64,000 nt of DNA, from the NCBI RefSeq assembly GCF_005860775.1, contig NZ_VCHQ01000015.1, positions 1-64,000 of the forward strand, given 5' to 3'. This document shows, one piece after another, positions 8,954-19,310 of the stretch. The position numbers were made by a program, and so were the translations under genes. This stretch comes from Klebsiella indica (lineage in GTDB: Bacteria > Pseudomonadota > Gammaproteobacteria > Enterobacterales > Enterobacteriaceae). The notes below the pieces were generated by a model. That model was not told the DNA's origin. It worked only from the letters and a program-made list of their open reading frames with translations, and did not search any database. Every line of letters starts with the position of its first letter. Positions within the stretch are counted from its first letter, which is position 1.

Positions 8954-9643
8954 TTATTCACTTTCAGCCGGCAGCCTGGGTACCCAGTCAATCGGCGTTT
9001 CACCGCGTTCCGCCAGCCACTGATTTGCCCGAACGAAATGATTGCTGCCGAAGAACCCGCGGTGAGCGGAGAGCGGCGAAGGATGAGGCGCTTTCAGCAC
9101 GCAGTGGCGCTGGCGATCGATAATCGCGCCTTTCTTCTGGGCATGTGAACCCCACAGCAGAAACACAACGCCTTCCCGATGCTGGTTAATCAAGGAAATC
9201 ACTTTATCCGTAAAGGTTTCCCATCCGAGGCTGGCGTGCGAGTGTGCCTGGCCTGCGCGTACCGTTAATACAGTATTGAGCAGCAGTACTCCCTGATGTG
9301 CCCAGCTTTCGAGATAGCCGTGATTCGGGCGCTGGAAGCCGGGTATTGTTCCTTCCAGTTCCTTGTACATATTCAGCAACGATGGCGGCGTCGCAATCCC
9401 TGGCCGAACGGAGAAAGCAAGGCCGTGAGCCTGTCCCGGCCCGTGGTAGGGGTCCTGGCCCAGAATCACCACTTTGACGTCGCTGAGTTCAGTGTAACGA
9501 AACGCGTTAAAGACATCTTTTTGCGGTGGGTAGATGGTGATTCCTGATTGGCGCTCTTCAGCTACGGTTTTCAGGGTATTGATAAAATAAGGCTGCTGTT
9601 TCTCTTCTGCCAGCACATCGTGCCAGGTTGATGGGGCGGTCAT
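8954..9643 (-). CDS. ung: Uracil-DNA glycosylase
   Basis: Ung removes uracil from DNA to start base-excision repair. The 229-residue protein equals the E. coli length. The water-activating loop GQDPYHG is at residues 62-68 (catalytic Asp64), and the DNA-intercalation motif [10 protein letters not shown] is near the C-terminus. The start at [10 protein letters not shown] is preceded by AGGAG and agrees with the family; an in-frame Met 14 codons upstream is not needed. Monocistronic, convergent with yfiF and divergent from grcA. Confidence 0.97.
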   Translation of the reverse strand: MTAPSTWHDVLAEEKQQPYFINTLKTVAEERQSGITIYPPQKDVFNAFRYTELSDVKVVILGQDPYHGPGQAHGLAFSVRPGIATPPSLLNMYKELEGTIPGFQRPNHGYLESWAHQGVLLLNTVLTVRAGQAHSHASLGWETFTDKVISLINQHREGVVFLLWGSHAQKKGAIIDRQRHCVLKAPHPSPLSAHRGFFGSNHFVRANQWLAERGETPIDWVPRLPAESE

Positions 9644-9835
9644 TTTGCTCTCCTGCAAAGTGTCATTGCCATAGCTTAACTGCATCTTTCAGCATCACAA
9701 AATTTGCGCCGCCAGATTGACGTTCTTCATGCAAATAAAATTGAAAATTTACAAATTTATTTAGCATTCACTGGGGCGTAACTTGATGTAAAACAATAAT
9801 ATCCGGTTATACCCATTTTTCTGGTGTGGTTTTTG

Positions 9836-9849
9836 TTGATTTAAATCAA
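9836..9849 (+). promoter_or_regulatory. FNR site upstream of grcA
   Basis: TTGATTTAAATCAA is an exact match to the FNR consensus TTGAT-N4-ATCAA. It lies 104 nt before grcA. In E. coli grcA (yfiD) is strongly induced anaerobically by FNR and ArcA, so the site fits. A TATATATA stretch at 9870-9877 may be the -10 region. Confidence 0.88.
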
Positions 9850-9953
9850 AGAATGCCGGGTGTCCGGCTGATATATATACACTCATACAACAATGGTTTT
9901 ACCAATTGGCCGAGAAGGCCAATAATCGATAAACACTGCCTGGGAGGCACCAA

Positions 9954-10337
9954 ATGATTACTGGTATCCAAATTACTAAAGCTGCAAATGACGACCTGCT
10001 GAACTCTTTCTGGCTGCTGGATAGTGAAAAAGGCGAAGCCCGTTGCCTGTGTGCTAAAGCCGGTTTTGCTGAAGATGATGTGGTTGCGGTAAGCAACCTG
10101 GGTAAGATCGAATACCGTGAAATCCCGGTAGATGTGAAACCAGAAGTTCGTGTTGAAGGTGGTCAACACCTGAACGTGAACGTTCTGCGCCGTGAAACGC
10201 TGCTGGATGCGGTTGAACATCCGGAAAAATACCCACAGCTGACTATTCGTGTTTCTGGCTATGCGGTGCGTTTTAACTCTCTGACGCCGGAACAGCAGCG
10301 CGACGTTATCGCCCGTACTTTTACCGAAAGTCTGTAA
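9954..10337 (+). CDS. grcA: Autonomous glycyl radical cofactor
   Basis: GrcA is a 127-residue spare part for pyruvate formate-lyase. It is homologous to the C-terminal glycyl-radical domain and can restore activity to oxygen-cleaved PflB. The radical glycine is G102 in the motif RVSGYAVRF, the same context as in PflB. The length matches E. coli YfiD exactly. It is preceded by a GGGAGG ribosome-binding site and a perfect FNR box and followed by a strong terminator, so it is a single-gene, anaerobically controlled unit. Confidence 0.97.
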   Translation: MITGIQITKAANDDLLNSFWLLDSEKGEARCLCAKAGFAEDDVVAVSNLGKIEYREIPVDVKPEVRVEGGQHLNVNVLRRETLLDAVEHPEKYPQLTIRVSGYAVRFNSLTPEQQRDVIARTFTESL

Positions 10338-10352
10338 GGTTCATTTGATGTG

Positions 10353-10386
10353 AAAACGCCGGGATATCATTCCCGGCGTTTTTTTA
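10353..10386. terminator. grcA/srmB terminator
   Basis: AACGCCGGGA-TATCAT-TCCCGGCGTT is a perfect 10-bp stem followed by seven T on the plus strand. It ends grcA and overlaps the 3' end of convergent srmB by a few bases. On the minus strand the following bases are TTCACATC, so it is weaker for srmB. Confidence 0.9.
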
Positions 10387-11712
10387 CTCTTCGTTTGACT
10401 GCGGCGCCGTATCCGCGCTGGGTTTACGGCGCTTACCAATGTTTTTGGTATCGCGATGACGTTTCTTCACGCGCGGTTTCTCTTTATCTTTCTTTTTCTT
10501 CTCTGCACGCTTCGCTAAGACTTTTTTCGACGGTTTACCCGTTAGCTTCTCGCTTGGCGCGCGCGTTACCGGGCGCAACTCATCGATCACGCGGGCCTTT
10601 AACGGTTCTTCAATATAGCGGCTAATTTTCCCCAGCAACAGGTGATCGTGGGCTTCAACCAGAGAAATTGCCGTTCCTTTCTTACCTGCGCGCCCGGTAC
10701 GACCGATACGATGCAGATAGATATCCGCCGTACGCGGTAGATCGAAGTTGATGACGTGGCTGACGTCGGGAATATCAATACCGCGGGCGGCAACATCGGT
10801 AGCAATTAACACGTTAATACGGCCATCCGTCAGGCGATTAATCGCTTCGTTGCGCTTCATCTGCACCATTTCGCCTTCCAGCCAGCAGGTATTAATACCC
10901 GCTTCACGTAGCCAGCCAGCCAGTTCATGAACACGCTCACGCTTGCGTACAAAGACGATAGAACGCGTCGCTTCTGGCTGTTTCAGAAGATGGACGAGCA
11001 ATGCGGTCTTATGTTTAATGTCATCGGCGCGGTAATACCACTGGTGAATCTTTTTGCGTTCACGAGTAGAAGGGTTAGCAGAGACCTCAACCGGCTCGTC
11101 CAGCAGACGCTCAGCAAAATCCTTAATTGCATCGCCTTCGAGGGTGGCGGAGAACAGCATCGTCTGCTTACGCCAGCGGGTTTCACCGGCAATGTGTTCG
11201 ATATCCTGCGCAAAGCCCATGTCCAGCATACGGTCCGCTTCATCAAGAATCAGCGTTTCAACGGCGCGGCAGTCGAAGTTCTCTTCTTTAATATATTGCA
11301 GCAGACGGCCCGTTGTGGCGACAACGATGTCCTGATTCTCGCTAAACACTTCGGCGTGATTCATATATGCGACACCGCCGGTGATCGTGGCGATATCCAG
11401 ATGGGTATGTTTTGCTAACTCACGCGCATGGTCGGCAACCTGCATTGCCAGCTCGCGGGTCGGGGTCAGGATCAGAATGCGCGGCGGACCAGACTTCTTG
11501 CGCGGAAAATCGAGCAGATGCTGCAACGCGGGCAGGAGATACGCCGCTGTTTTACCCGTACCGGTTGGCGCTGAACCGAGGATATCACAGCCATCAAGCG
11601 CAGGCGGAATAGCGGCGGCCTGAATGGCGGTCGGGCGTGTGAAACCTTTATCCTGGAGTGCGTCCAGCAGGTTTTCGTCGAGTTCGAGTTCGGAAAAAGT
11701 CGTTACAGTCAT
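10384..11712 (-). CDS. srmB: DEAD-box ATP-dependent RNA helicase SrmB
   Basis: SrmB remodels RNA during early assembly of the 50S ribosomal subunit, together with ribosomal proteins L4 and L24 in E. coli. The protein is 442 residues. Motifs in order are the Q-motif (FTRPTAIQAAAIP), motif I GSAPTGTGKT (46-55), motif II DEAD (157-160), motif III SAT and motif VI HRIGRTGRAGK. The last 70 or so residues form a Lys/Arg-rich tail that binds RNA. Monocistronic, divergent from trmN6. Confidence 0.97.
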   Translation of the reverse strand: MTVTTFSELELDENLLDALQDKGFTRPTAIQAAAIPPALDGCDILGSAPTGTGKTAAYLLPALQHLLDFPRKKSGPPRILILTPTRELAMQVADHARELAKHTHLDIATITGGVAYMNHAEVFSENQDIVVATTGRLLQYIKEENFDCRAVETLILDEADRMLDMGFAQDIEHIAGETRWRKQTMLFSATLEGDAIKDFAERLLDEPVEVSANPSTRERKKIHQWYYRADDIKHKTALLVHLLKQPEATRSIVFVRKRERVHELAGWLREAGINTCWLEGEMVQMKRNEAINRLTDGRINVLIATDVAARGIDIPDVSHVINFDLPRTADIYLHRIGRTGRAGKKGTAISLVEAHDHLLLGKISRYIEEPLKARVIDELRPVTRAPSEKLTGKPSKKVLAKRAEKKKKDKEKPRVKKRHRDTKNIGKRRKPSADTAPQSNEE

Positions 11713-11844
11713 GATCTACCTCTGAGTGGACCGCCGATTATAGACGTTACCGACGCAATGTTCATCTGTTTGTAAGGCTATCTGTTCTCCGGTATTGTTC
11801 ATAGCCTTAAGCTCAGGAGTTTTTTGCCCGCAAGGTTATTCAGG

Positions 11845-12585
11845 ATGTCTCAGTCGAAGTTTGCGCTGCCGCGCAATGGTTTTACCTTTAAACAATTCTT
11901 TATCGCTCACGATCGATGTGCAATGAAAGTGGGTACAGACGGTATTTTACTTGGCGCATGGGCACCGATAGCTCAGGTAAAGCGCGTGCTGGATATCGGC
12001 ACCGGCAGCGGCCTGTTGGCGCTGATGCTCGCGCAGCGAACCGGGGAAACTGTCATTGTTGATGCGGTAGAGCTGGAACAAGAGGCGGCGGAACAGGCGC
12101 GAGAAAACGCGGTGAATTCTCCATGGGGCAGGCGTATCCAGATCCACCAGGCGGATATTCAGCAATGGCAGCCGCCGCAAACCCGGCGTTATGAACTGAT
12201 TGTCAGCAATCCGCCTTTTTTCGTGGAAGGCGTACCCTGCGCAACCTTGCAGCGCGAGCAGGCCCGTTATACCACTTCGCTCGATCACGCGACGTTGTTA
12301 ACCTGCGCCGCTGAGTTCATTACCGAAGAGGGCTTTTTCTGCGTTGTGCTTCCGGTCGATATTGGTAACGCGTTTGTGCAGCGGGCACAGAATATGGGCT
12401 GGCATCTGCGTTTACGTACTGATGTTGCGGAAACGGACGTGCGCCCGCCGCATCGGGTTCTGTTGGCGTTTTCACCAACGGCGGGGGAGGCGTGTTTTAG
12501 CGATCGCCTGGTTATCCGTGGGCCAGAGCAGCAATATTCCGAAGGATTTACCGCGCTGACTCAGGATTTTTATCTTTTTATGTGA
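11845..12585 (+). CDS. trmN6: tRNA1(Val) (adenine(37)-N6)-methyltransferase
   Basis: This SAM-dependent class I methyltransferase, the E. coli YfiC ortholog, forms m6A at position 37 of tRNA1-Val. From the ATG at 11845 it is 246 residues ([10 protein letters not shown]...), aligning with the E. coli start. The longer frame would require a TTG seven codons earlier. The SAM loop DIGTGSG is at residues 50-56. The adenine-N6 motif is NPPF at 122-125, with Phe in place of the more common Tyr, which the NPP[YFW] family tolerates. Its last 16 nt overlap the 3' end of convergent nadB. Confidence 0.93.
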   Translation: MSQSKFALPRNGFTFKQFFIAHDRCAMKVGTDGILLGAWAPIAQVKRVLDIGTGSGLLALMLAQRTGETVIVDAVELEQEAAEQARENAVNSPWGRRIQIHQADIQQWQPPQTRRYELIVSNPPFFVEGVPCATLQREQARYTTSLDHATLLTCAAEFITEEGFFCVVLPVDIGNAFVQRAQNMGWHLRLRTDVAETDVRPPHRVLLAFSPTAGEACFSDRLVIRGPEQQYSEGFTALTQDFYLFM

Positions 12586-14189
12586 TCCAGCGGAGAGAGC
12601 ACTGACGGCCCGCTGTTCGTCAGTTGATCAGGATAATCCAGCGTATAGTGAAGCCCGCGGCTCTCTTTACGCAACATGGCGCAGCGAACAATCAGTTCGG
12701 CAACCTGAACCAGGTTACGTAACTCCAGCAAATTATTGGAGACACGGAAGCGGGCATAGTATTCATCAAGCTCCTGTTGCAGCATATTGATGCGGCGCAG
12801 GGCGCGCTCCAGGCGGCGGGTCGTGCGCACAATGCCGACATAATCCCACATCAGTAAGCGCAGCTCGTGCCAGTTGTGTTGGATGACCACCAGCTCGTCA
12901 GGAATTTCGACCTGGCTTTCGTCCCACGACGGCAGCGCATTGACCGCCTGGGCGAAAGGTATGCGTTTAACGATATCTTCAGCAGCGGACCAGCCGTAGA
13001 CAAGGCATTCAAGCAGCGAGTTTGAGGCCATGCGATTAGCGCCATGTAATCCGGTATAGCTAACTTCGCCGATGGCGTACAGGCCATCGACATCGGTGCG
13101 TCCGTTATCATCAACCATCACCCCGCCGCAGGTATAGTGGGCCGCGGGAACGACAGGCACCGGTTCTTTTGTCAGATCGATACCCAGTCCCTGCAGCTTT
13201 TCGTCGATCATCGGGAAGTGATGGCGAATAAATTCCGCCGGTTTATGGCTGATGTCAAGATACATGCAGTCAGCACCAAGACGCTTCATTTCATGGTCGA
13301 TTGCTCTGGCAACGATGTCTCGCGGCGCCAGTTCGCCGCGCTCGTCAAAATCCGGCATAAACCGTGTGCCGTCCGGGCGTTTTAACAAGGCGCCTTCGCC
13401 ACGCAGCGCTTCAGTCAGCAGGAAATTGCGCGCTTGCGGATGATATAACGCGGTAGGGTGAAACTGATTAAATTCAAGGTTGGCGACCCGACAGCCCGCT
13501 CGCCAGGCCATAGCGATGCCATCGCCGGAGGAGACGTCTGGATTTGTCGTATATTGATAGACTTTAGCCGCGCCGCCGGTCGCCAGCACCACCGCTTTCG
13601 CGCGACAGGTTTCAACCGCTTCTTTATTACGATTCCAGATCCAGGCGCCCACAACGCGACGTGTCCCCGGCAGGCCGATTTTATCAGAGAGAATCAGATC
13701 AACGGCGTTGTTGCGCTCCAGCACATGGATGTTGGGATGCGCCAGCGCCTGACTGACCAGGGTGGTCTCAACAGCTTTCCCCGTTGCATCGGCAGCGTGG
13801 AGAATTCGACGATGGCTATGACCTCCTTCACGGGTCAGGTGATAGCTCTCTTCGCCATTCGCCTGAACCTGGGTATCGAACAGTACGCCCTGATCGATAA
13901 GCCACTGCACACACGCTTTCGCATGACTGGCGACAAAAGAGACCGCATGACGATCGCAAAGACCCGCACCGGCAATCAACGTATCTTCAATGTGGGATTC
14001 TATGCTGTCGGTTTCATCAAAGACAGCGGCGATCCCGCCCTGCGCGTAGAGCGTTGAACCTTCGCTGACAGGGCCTTTGCTCAGCACCGCGACCGAACAG
14101 TGTTTCGCCAGGCGTAGGGCAAGGGATAAACCGGCAGCGCCGCTACCGATAATCAACACATCACAGGAGACATCAGGCGTTGTATTCAT
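12570..14189 (-). CDS. nadB: L-aspartate oxidase
   Basis: NadB oxidises L-aspartate to iminoaspartate, the first step of de novo NAD synthesis, using FAD with O2 or fumarate as acceptor. The 539-residue protein belongs to the succinate dehydrogenase/fumarate reductase flavoprotein family. It has the dinucleotide loop [10 protein letters not shown] at residues 13-22, the [15 protein letters not shown] segment and HPTALYHP in the active-site region. A perfect NadR operator lies just upstream of the start. The 3' end overlaps trmN6 by 16 nt on the opposite strand. Confidence 0.97.
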   Translation of the reverse strand: MNTTPDVSCDVLIIGSGAAGLSLALRLAKHCSVAVLSKGPVSEGSTLYAQGGIAAVFDETDSIESHIEDTLIAGAGLCDRHAVSFVASHAKACVQWLIDQGVLFDTQVQANGEESYHLTREGGHSHRRILHAADATGKAVETTLVSQALAHPNIHVLERNNAVDLILSDKIGLPGTRRVVGAWIWNRNKEAVETCRAKAVVLATGGAAKVYQYTTNPDVSSGDGIAMAWRAGCRVANLEFNQFHPTALYHPQARNFLLTEALRGEGALLKRPDGTRFMPDFDERGELAPRDIVARAIDHEMKRLGADCMYLDISHKPAEFIRHHFPMIDEKLQGLGIDLTKEPVPVVPAAHYTCGGVMVDDNGRTDVDGLYAIGEVSYTGLHGANRMASNSLLECLVYGWSAAEDIVKRIPFAQAVNALPSWDESQVEIPDELVVIQHNWHELRLLMWDYVGIVRTTRRLERALRRINMLQQELDEYYARFRVSNNLLELRNLVQVAELIVRCAMLRKESRGLHYTLDYPDQLTNSGPSVLSPLDHIKR

Positions 14190-14195
14190 GGTTTT

Positions 14196-14213
14196 TGTTT
14201 AATTTACTAAACA
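14196..14213 (-). promoter_or_regulatory. NadR operator of nadB
   Basis: TGTTTA-ATTTAC-TAAACA is an exact match to the NadR box TGTTTA-N6-TAAACA. It starts 7 nt upstream of the nadB ATG. NadR represses nadB when NAD is plentiful, so the site agrees with the gene it precedes. Confidence 0.92.
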
Positions 14214-14508
14214 TGGTTGCTGAACAATAGCACCTGAAGGCGATAGTTTGTACATTTTTTTTGTCGCGTGTTGTGACGGCTAAACATAGCGCCTGAATCC
14301 AGCGGGCGGTAAATTTAAATGAAAGACACGTTTTACGCCGCCGCTGGCTGGCATCTGGATTTTATAGTGAAATAAAAGCTGGGTTACGCTACCCTTCTGG
14401 CGGGTCCTGCGCTTTTTCTTATTATCTTACATATCGTTTAGCAACCGGGACATATAATGAGAGATAACAACCTGTCAGCGGCTGCAAGACGAAAAACACA
14501 GGCGTAAC

Positions 14509-14536
14509 GGAACTTTATTGTTTTCAGATACTCCAA
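14509..14536 (+). promoter_or_regulatory. Sigma-E autoregulated promoter of rpoE
   Basis: GGAACTT (14509-14515) and TCCAA (14532-14536) are separated by 16 nt. This is the arrangement of the sigma-E dependent rpoE promoter of E. coli (GGAACTT, 16 nt, TCTAA). The remaining 5' region (14214-14508) has no gene; it should hold the other rpoE promoters and the nadB promoter. Confidence 0.82.
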
Positions 14537-14619
14537 CCCACAGCTTGCTCATTTATGCAGTAATTGGGTGGTGTTTTTGAATTCACATGGGAATTGGGTT
14601 TGGGGAGACATTACCTCGG

Positions 14620-15195
14620 ATGAGCGAGCAGTTAACGGATCAGGTCCTTGTTGAGCGGGTCCAGAAAGGAGATCAGAAAGCATTTAATTTGCTGGTGGTG
14701 CGTTACCAGCATAAGGTTGCAAGTCTGGTTTCCCGCTACGTGCCGCCGGGCGATATCGCTGACGTTGTTCAGGAGTCGTTCGTAAAAGCATGGCGTGCGC
14801 TGGATTCTTTCCGGGGGGATAGTGCTTTTTATACCTGGTTGTATCGCATTGCCGTCAATACGGCGAAGAATTATCTGGTTGCTCAGGGGCGCCGTCCGCC
14901 ATCCAGCGATGTTGATGCTAATGATGCTGAAAACTTCGAAAGCGGCGGGGCGTTGAAAGAAATTTCGAACCCTGAGAACTTAATGTTGTCAGAAGAGCTG
15001 AGACAAATCGTTTTTCGTACCATCGAATCGCTGCCGGAAGATTTACGCATGGCGATTACGTTGCGGGAGCTGGATGGCATGAGCTATGAAGAAATAGCCG
15101 CCATCATGGATTGTCCGGTGGGCACCGTGCGTTCGCGCATCTTCCGGGCGCGGGAAGCTATTGATAATAAAGTTCAACCGCTAATCAGGCGTTGA
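14620..15195 (+). CDS. rpoE: RNA polymerase sigma-E factor (extracytoplasmic stress)
   Basis: This 191-residue group IV sigma factor directs transcription of envelope-stress genes (outer-membrane protein folding, LPS and small RNAs). Region 2 (FNLLVVRYQHKVASLVSRYV, then DVVQESFVKAWRAL) and region 4 (LREL...MSYEEIAAIMDCPVGTVRSRI) are clear. I chose the ATG giving MSEQLTDQVL, the known start; an in-frame ATG 11 codons earlier is not conserved. It heads rpoE-rseA-rseB-rseC, with its antisigma factor 32 nt downstream, and a sigma-E promoter gives positive feedback. Confidence 0.97.
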   Translation: MSEQLTDQVLVERVQKGDQKAFNLLVVRYQHKVASLVSRYVPPGDIADVVQESFVKAWRALDSFRGDSAFYTWLYRIAVNTAKNYLVAQGRRPPSSDVDANDAENFESGGALKEISNPENLMLSEELRQIVFRTIESLPEDLRMAITLRELDGMSYEEIAAIMDCPVGTVRSRIFRAREAIDNKVQPLIRR

Positions 15196-15227
15196 CGATA
15201 GCGGAATACTGGAAAAGGGTATCAGGT

Positions 15228-15878
15228 ATGCAGAAAGAAAAACTTTCGGCCTTAATGGATGGCGAGGCGCTGGATAACGAGCTGCTCAATGAGCTGGGTC
15301 GTTCATCTGAAATGCAAAAAACCTGGGAGAGTTACCATCTCATCCGCGATACGCTGCGCGGCGATACGACCGAGGTGCTCCATTTCGACATCTCCGCTCG
15401 CGTTATGGCTGCGATTGAAAACGAGCCCGCTCGTCATTCGGTTCCTCTTATTCCTGAATCTCAACCTACACCGCATCAGTGGCGCAAGATGCCCTTCTGG
15501 CAAAAATTGCGTCCATGGGCCAGTTCGCTCACTCAAATGGGCGTCGCGGCGTGCGTATCCCTTGCGGTGATTGTCGGCGTTCAACAGTATAATGGCCAGG
15601 CGGATTCTTCTCAGCAGCCCGAGGCGCCGGTATTTAATACTCTGCCGATGATGGGTAAAGCCAGCCCGGTCAGTCTGGGCGTACCTGCGGATGCGTCAGC
15701 AGGAAGCGGTCAGCAGGCTCAGGTGCAGGAACAGCGCCGCAGAATTAATGCTATGCTGCAGGACTATGAATTGCAGCGTCGCCTGCATGCTGAACAGCTT
15801 CAGTTTGGTCAGGCCCAGACTCAGCAAGCTGCTATTCAGGTGCCAGGCTATCAAACTTTAGGAACGCAATCGCAGTAA
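15228..15878 (+). CDS. rseA: Anti-sigma-E factor RseA
   Basis: RseA is a 216-residue single-pass inner-membrane protein. Its cytoplasmic N-terminus (about residues 1-66) holds sigma-E. The membrane helix is about residues 101-118 and the C-terminus is periplasmic. Stress triggers cleavage by DegS, in E. coli between V148 and S149; the same Val-Ser pair is present here at 148-149 (PVSLG). RseP then cuts within the membrane. The start MQKEKLSALMDGE matches the family. The stop codon overlaps the rseB start by one base (TAATG), which suggests translational coupling. Confidence 0.95.
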   Translation: MQKEKLSALMDGEALDNELLNELGRSSEMQKTWESYHLIRDTLRGDTTEVLHFDISARVMAAIENEPARHSVPLIPESQPTPHQWRKMPFWQKLRPWASSLTQMGVAACVSLAVIVGVQQYNGQADSSQQPEAPVFNTLPMMGKASPVSLGVPADASAGSGQQAQVQEQRRRINAMLQDYELQRRLHAEQLQFGQAQTQQAAIQVPGYQTLGTQSQ

Positions 15879-16834
15879 TGAAGCAATTTTGGTGTGCCAT
15901 GTCGCTCATGGCAGGCAGTCTGTTTTTCTCCGTCAACGCCTCGGCTGATGCATCGTCCGGGGCGTTGTTGCAGCAGATGAACCTGGCCAGTCAGTCCCTC
16001 AATTACGAGCTTTCGTTCGTCAGCATCAACAAGCAGGGCGTTGAGTCGTTGCGTTATCGACACGCAAAACTGAATAATCGCCCTCTCGCTCAGCTGTTAC
16101 AGCTCGACGGGCCTCGTCGTGAAGTGGTGCTGCGTGGCACGGAAATTAGCTATTTTGAACCGGGCCTTGATCCGTTCACTCTGAACGGTGACTATATTGT
16201 TGATTCCCTGCCTTCACTGGTGTATAGCGACTTTAAACGGCTGGCGGCTTATTACGACTTTATCTCCGTCGGGCGTACGCGCATCGCCGATCGCTTATGC
16301 GATGTCGTCCGCGTCGTTGCGCGTGACGGTACGCGTTACAGCTATATCGCCTGGTTAGATGTTGAAACGAAGCTACCGCTACGCATTGATTTGCTTGATC
16401 GCGATGGTGAAACGCTTGAGCAATTCCGCGTCGTCGCGTTTAACGTCGGCGATAACGTGAGCGCCAGTATGGAAACGCTGGCTAAGGCGAGTCTCCCCCC
16501 GCAACTGTCCGTTCCGGAGAGTAGTAATAAGGCCAACTTTAACTGGGCGCCAACCTGGCTGCCGCAGGGCGTTACCGAGGTGTCCAGCAGCCGACGCCGT
16601 CTACCCACTTTCGATGGCCCGGTAGAATCGCGGCTGTATTCCGATGGGTTGTTTAGTTTCTCTATCAATATCAATCACGCCACGGCAAACAGCAGCGATC
16701 AGCTCCTGCGTACCGGCCGTCGTACCGTAAGCACCACCGTGCGCGATAATGCAGAGATAACCATTGTTGGCGAGCTACCGCCGCAAACCGCGAAGCGTAT
16801 TGCCGACAGTATTAAATTCGGGGCAGCACAATGA
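15878..16834 (+). CDS. rseB: Periplasmic sigma-E regulator RseB
   Basis: RseB binds the periplasmic tail of RseA and shields it from DegS. It is released by lipopolysaccharide intermediates, so it is a second sensor of envelope stress. The 318-residue protein has a Sec signal peptide ending about residue 23 (NASA-DASSG) and no other membrane segment. The remainder fits the family's two-domain fold with a lipoprotein-carrier-like N-terminal domain. The gene overlaps rseA by one base and rseC by four, as expected for a coupled operon. Confidence 0.95.
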   Translation: MKQFWCAMSLMAGSLFFSVNASADASSGALLQQMNLASQSLNYELSFVSINKQGVESLRYRHAKLNNRPLAQLLQLDGPRREVVLRGTEISYFEPGLDPFTLNGDYIVDSLPSLVYSDFKRLAAYYDFISVGRTRIADRLCDVVRVVARDGTRYSYIAWLDVETKLPLRIDLLDRDGETLEQFRVVAFNVGDNVSASMETLAKASLPPQLSVPESSNKANFNWAPTWLPQGVTEVSSSRRRLPTFDGPVESRLYSDGLFSFSININHATANSSDQLLRTGRRTVSTTVRDNAEITIVGELPPQTAKRIADSIKFGAAQ

Positions 16835-17310
16835 TCAAAGAGTGGGCGACGGTTGTTTCCTGGAGTAACGGCATTGCGCAGGTGCACTGCGATGTTAAGG
16901 CATCCTGCAGTAGCTGCGCTTCCCGCGCCGGTTGCGGTAGTCGGGTGCTGAATAAGCTTGGTCCGCAAACCAGTCATACCATTAGCGTTCCATATGAACA
17001 ACCGTTGTCGGGCGGGCAAAAAGTGGAACTGGGTATTGCGGAGAGCAGCCTGCTGGGGTCAGCGATGTTGGTCTATATGGTGCCGTTAGTCGGGCTATTC
17101 GTGATGGCGTCGATATTCCAGTTTCTGTTTGCCAATGACTTCGCTTCGCTGTGTGGGGCAATTCTGGGGGGCGTTGGCGGGTTTTTGCTGGCCCGTGGTC
17201 TTTCAGCGGGCTTAGCCACCCGGCAGTCATGGCAGCCGGTTATTCTTAGCGTTGGTTTGCCGCCAGATTTAGTCCGTGTTGAGACACCTTCCTCACCATT
17301 GGGTCAGTGA
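16831..17310 (+). CDS. rseC: Inner-membrane protein RseC
   Basis: RseC is a 159-residue two-helix inner-membrane protein. The N-terminal cytoplasmic part has a cluster of cysteines (VHCDVKASCSSCASRAGC), of the type found in RseC and in the N-terminus of RnfF. Two hydrophobic segments follow in the middle. It modulates sigma-E activity slightly and has been linked to reduction of the SoxR iron-sulfur cluster in E. coli; its biochemical role is not settled. Last gene of the rpoE operon; the next gene, lepA, begins 185 nt later. Confidence 0.93.
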   Translation: MIKEWATVVSWSNGIAQVHCDVKASCSSCASRAGCGSRVLNKLGPQTSHTISVPYEQPLSGGQKVELGIAESSLLGSAMLVYMVPLVGLFVMASIFQFLFANDFASLCGAILGGVGGFLLARGLSAGLATRQSWQPVILSVGLPPDLVRVETPSSPLGQ

Positions 17311-17495
17311 TTTCACTGGCCCTTATCTTTACTTACAACTCCTGCAAGATCTCGTCATTTACTCCGGTTATGCTAGCGGTAAGAGCATTTCCTGGTTTCG
17401 TGGATGTAGTGTAGAATGCGGCGTTTTCGGATTAAAAAACGTCAGGCGCAGAACTGCGGCCTCATGATACGCGTAAGGCATAATTAACTCTAAAT

Positions 17496-19295
17496 ATGAA
17501 GAATATACGTAACTTTTCCATCATCGCCCACATCGACCACGGTAAGTCGACGTTGTCTGATCGTATTATCCAGATTTGCGGTGGCCTGTCCGATCGTGAA
17601 ATGGCGGCTCAGGTTCTGGACTCCATGGATCTTGAACGTGAGCGCGGTATCACTATTAAGGCGCAGAGCGTTACGCTGGATTATAAAGCGACTGATGGCG
17701 AGACCTATCAGCTGAACTTTATCGACACCCCTGGTCACGTCGATTTCTCTTATGAAGTTTCCCGTTCCCTTGCGGCCTGTGAAGGCGCTTTGCTGGTGGT
17801 TGACGCCGGTCAGGGCGTTGAAGCCCAGACGCTGGCTAACTGTTATACGGCGATGGAAATGGATCTCGAAGTGGTGCCGGTCCTGAACAAAATCGACCTG
17901 CCTGCGGCCGATCCGGAACGCGTGGCGGAAGAGATTGAAGACATCGTAGGTATTGACGCTACTGATGCGGTGCGCTGTTCGGCGAAGACCGGCGTTGGCG
18001 TACCGGATGTGCTGGAGCGTCTGGTACGGGATATTCCGCCGCCGGAGGGTGACCCGGAAGCGCCGCTACAGGCGTTGATTATCGACTCCTGGTTTGATAA
18101 CTACCTCGGCGTTGTCTCCCTGGTGCGTATCAAAAACGGCACCATGCGCAAAGGCGATAAAATCAAGGTGATGAGTACCGGGCAGGTGTATAACGCCGAT
18201 CGTCTGGGTATTTTCACGCCGAAGCAGATTGACCGTACTGAACTGGAATGCGGTGAGGTTGGCTGGCTGGTTTGCGCGATTAAAGATATTCTCGGCGCGC
18301 CGGTTGGCGATACGCTGACGCTCGCCCGTAACCCGGCGGAAAAAGCGTTGCCGGGCTTTAAAAAGGTCAAACCGCAGGTTTATGCCGGCCTGTTCCCGGT
18401 AAGCTCGGATGATTATGAAAACTTCCGCGACGCGCTGGGCAAACTGAGCCTCAACGATGCGTCTCTGTTTTATGAGCCGGAAAGCTCAACTGCGCTGGGC
18501 TTTGGTTTCCGCTGTGGCTTCCTCGGCCTGCTGCATATGGAGATCATCCAGGAGCGCCTGGAGCGTGAATACGATCTGGATCTGATCACCACCGCGCCAA
18601 CGGTAGTCTATGAAGTCGAAACCACCTCAAAAGAAGTGATCTACGTTGATAGCCCGTCTAAGCTGCCGCCGTTGAACAATATCCAGGAGTTGCGCGAACC
18701 GATCGCCGAATGTCATATGCTGCTGCCGCAGGAGTATCTCGGCAACGTGATTACCTTGTGTGTGGAAAAGCGCGGTGTGCAAACCAACATGGTTTACCAC
18801 GGTAATCAGGTTGCGCTGACCTATGAAATCCCAATGGCGGAAGTGGTGCTCGACTTCTTTGATCGTCTGAAGTCTACCTCGCGTGGCTATGCGTCGCTGG
18901 ACTATAACTTCAAGCGTTTCCAGGCTTCCAACATGGTGCGCGTGGATGTGCTGATCAATGGCGAACGCGTTGATGCGCTGGCGCTGATCACCCACAACGA
19001 TAACGCGCCGTATCGTGGTCGCGAGCTGGTTGAGAAGATGAAAGATCTGATCCCGCGCCAGCAGTTTGATATTGCTATCCAGGCCGCTATCGGCAACCAC
19101 ATTATTGCCCGCTCCACCGTTAAACAACTGCGTAAAAACGTGCTGGCGAAATGCTACGGCGGCGACGTCAGTCGTAAGAAGAAACTGCTGCAGAAGCAGA
19201 AAGAAGGTAAGAAGCGTATGAAGCAAGTGGGTAACGTTGAATTGCCGCAGGAAGCGTTCCTCGCCATTCTGCACGTTGGTAAAGACGGTAAATAA
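17496..19295 (+). CDS. lepA: Elongation factor 4 (LepA) GTPase
   Basis: LepA is a 599-residue translational GTPase related to EF-G that affects translation initiation and ribosome assembly and can back-translocate ribosomes in vitro. The G1 loop reads AHIDHGKST, followed by switch [10 protein letters not shown] and NKIDLP. The family-specific C-terminal domain contains [14 protein letters not shown]. It is co-oriented with lepB, 15 nt downstream, the conserved lepA-lepB pair. A TAGAAT at 17412-17417 could be its -10 element. Confidence 0.97.
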   Translation: MKNIRNFSIIAHIDHGKSTLSDRIIQICGGLSDREMAAQVLDSMDLERERGITIKAQSVTLDYKATDGETYQLNFIDTPGHVDFSYEVSRSLAACEGALLVVDAGQGVEAQTLANCYTAMEMDLEVVPVLNKIDLPAADPERVAEEIEDIVGIDATDAVRCSAKTGVGVPDVLERLVRDIPPPEGDPEAPLQALIIDSWFDNYLGVVSLVRIKNGTMRKGDKIKVMSTGQVYNADRLGIFTPKQIDRTELECGEVGWLVCAIKDILGAPVGDTLTLARNPAEKALPGFKKVKPQVYAGLFPVSSDDYENFRDALGKLSLNDASLFYEPESSTALGFGFRCGFLGLLHMEIIQERLEREYDLDLITTAPTVVYEVETTSKEVIYVDSPSKLPPLNNIQELREPIAECHMLLPQEYLGNVITLCVEKRGVQTNMVYHGNQVALTYEIPMAEVVLDFFDRLKSTSRGYASLDYNFKRFQASNMVRVDVLINGERVDALALITHNDNAPYRGRELVEKMKDLIPRQQFDIAIQAAIGNHIIARSTVKQLRKNVLAKCYGGDVSRKKKLLQKQKEGKKRMKQVGNVELPQEAFLAILHVGKDGK

Positions 19296-19310
19296 CCTTA
19301 AGGAGTTGGC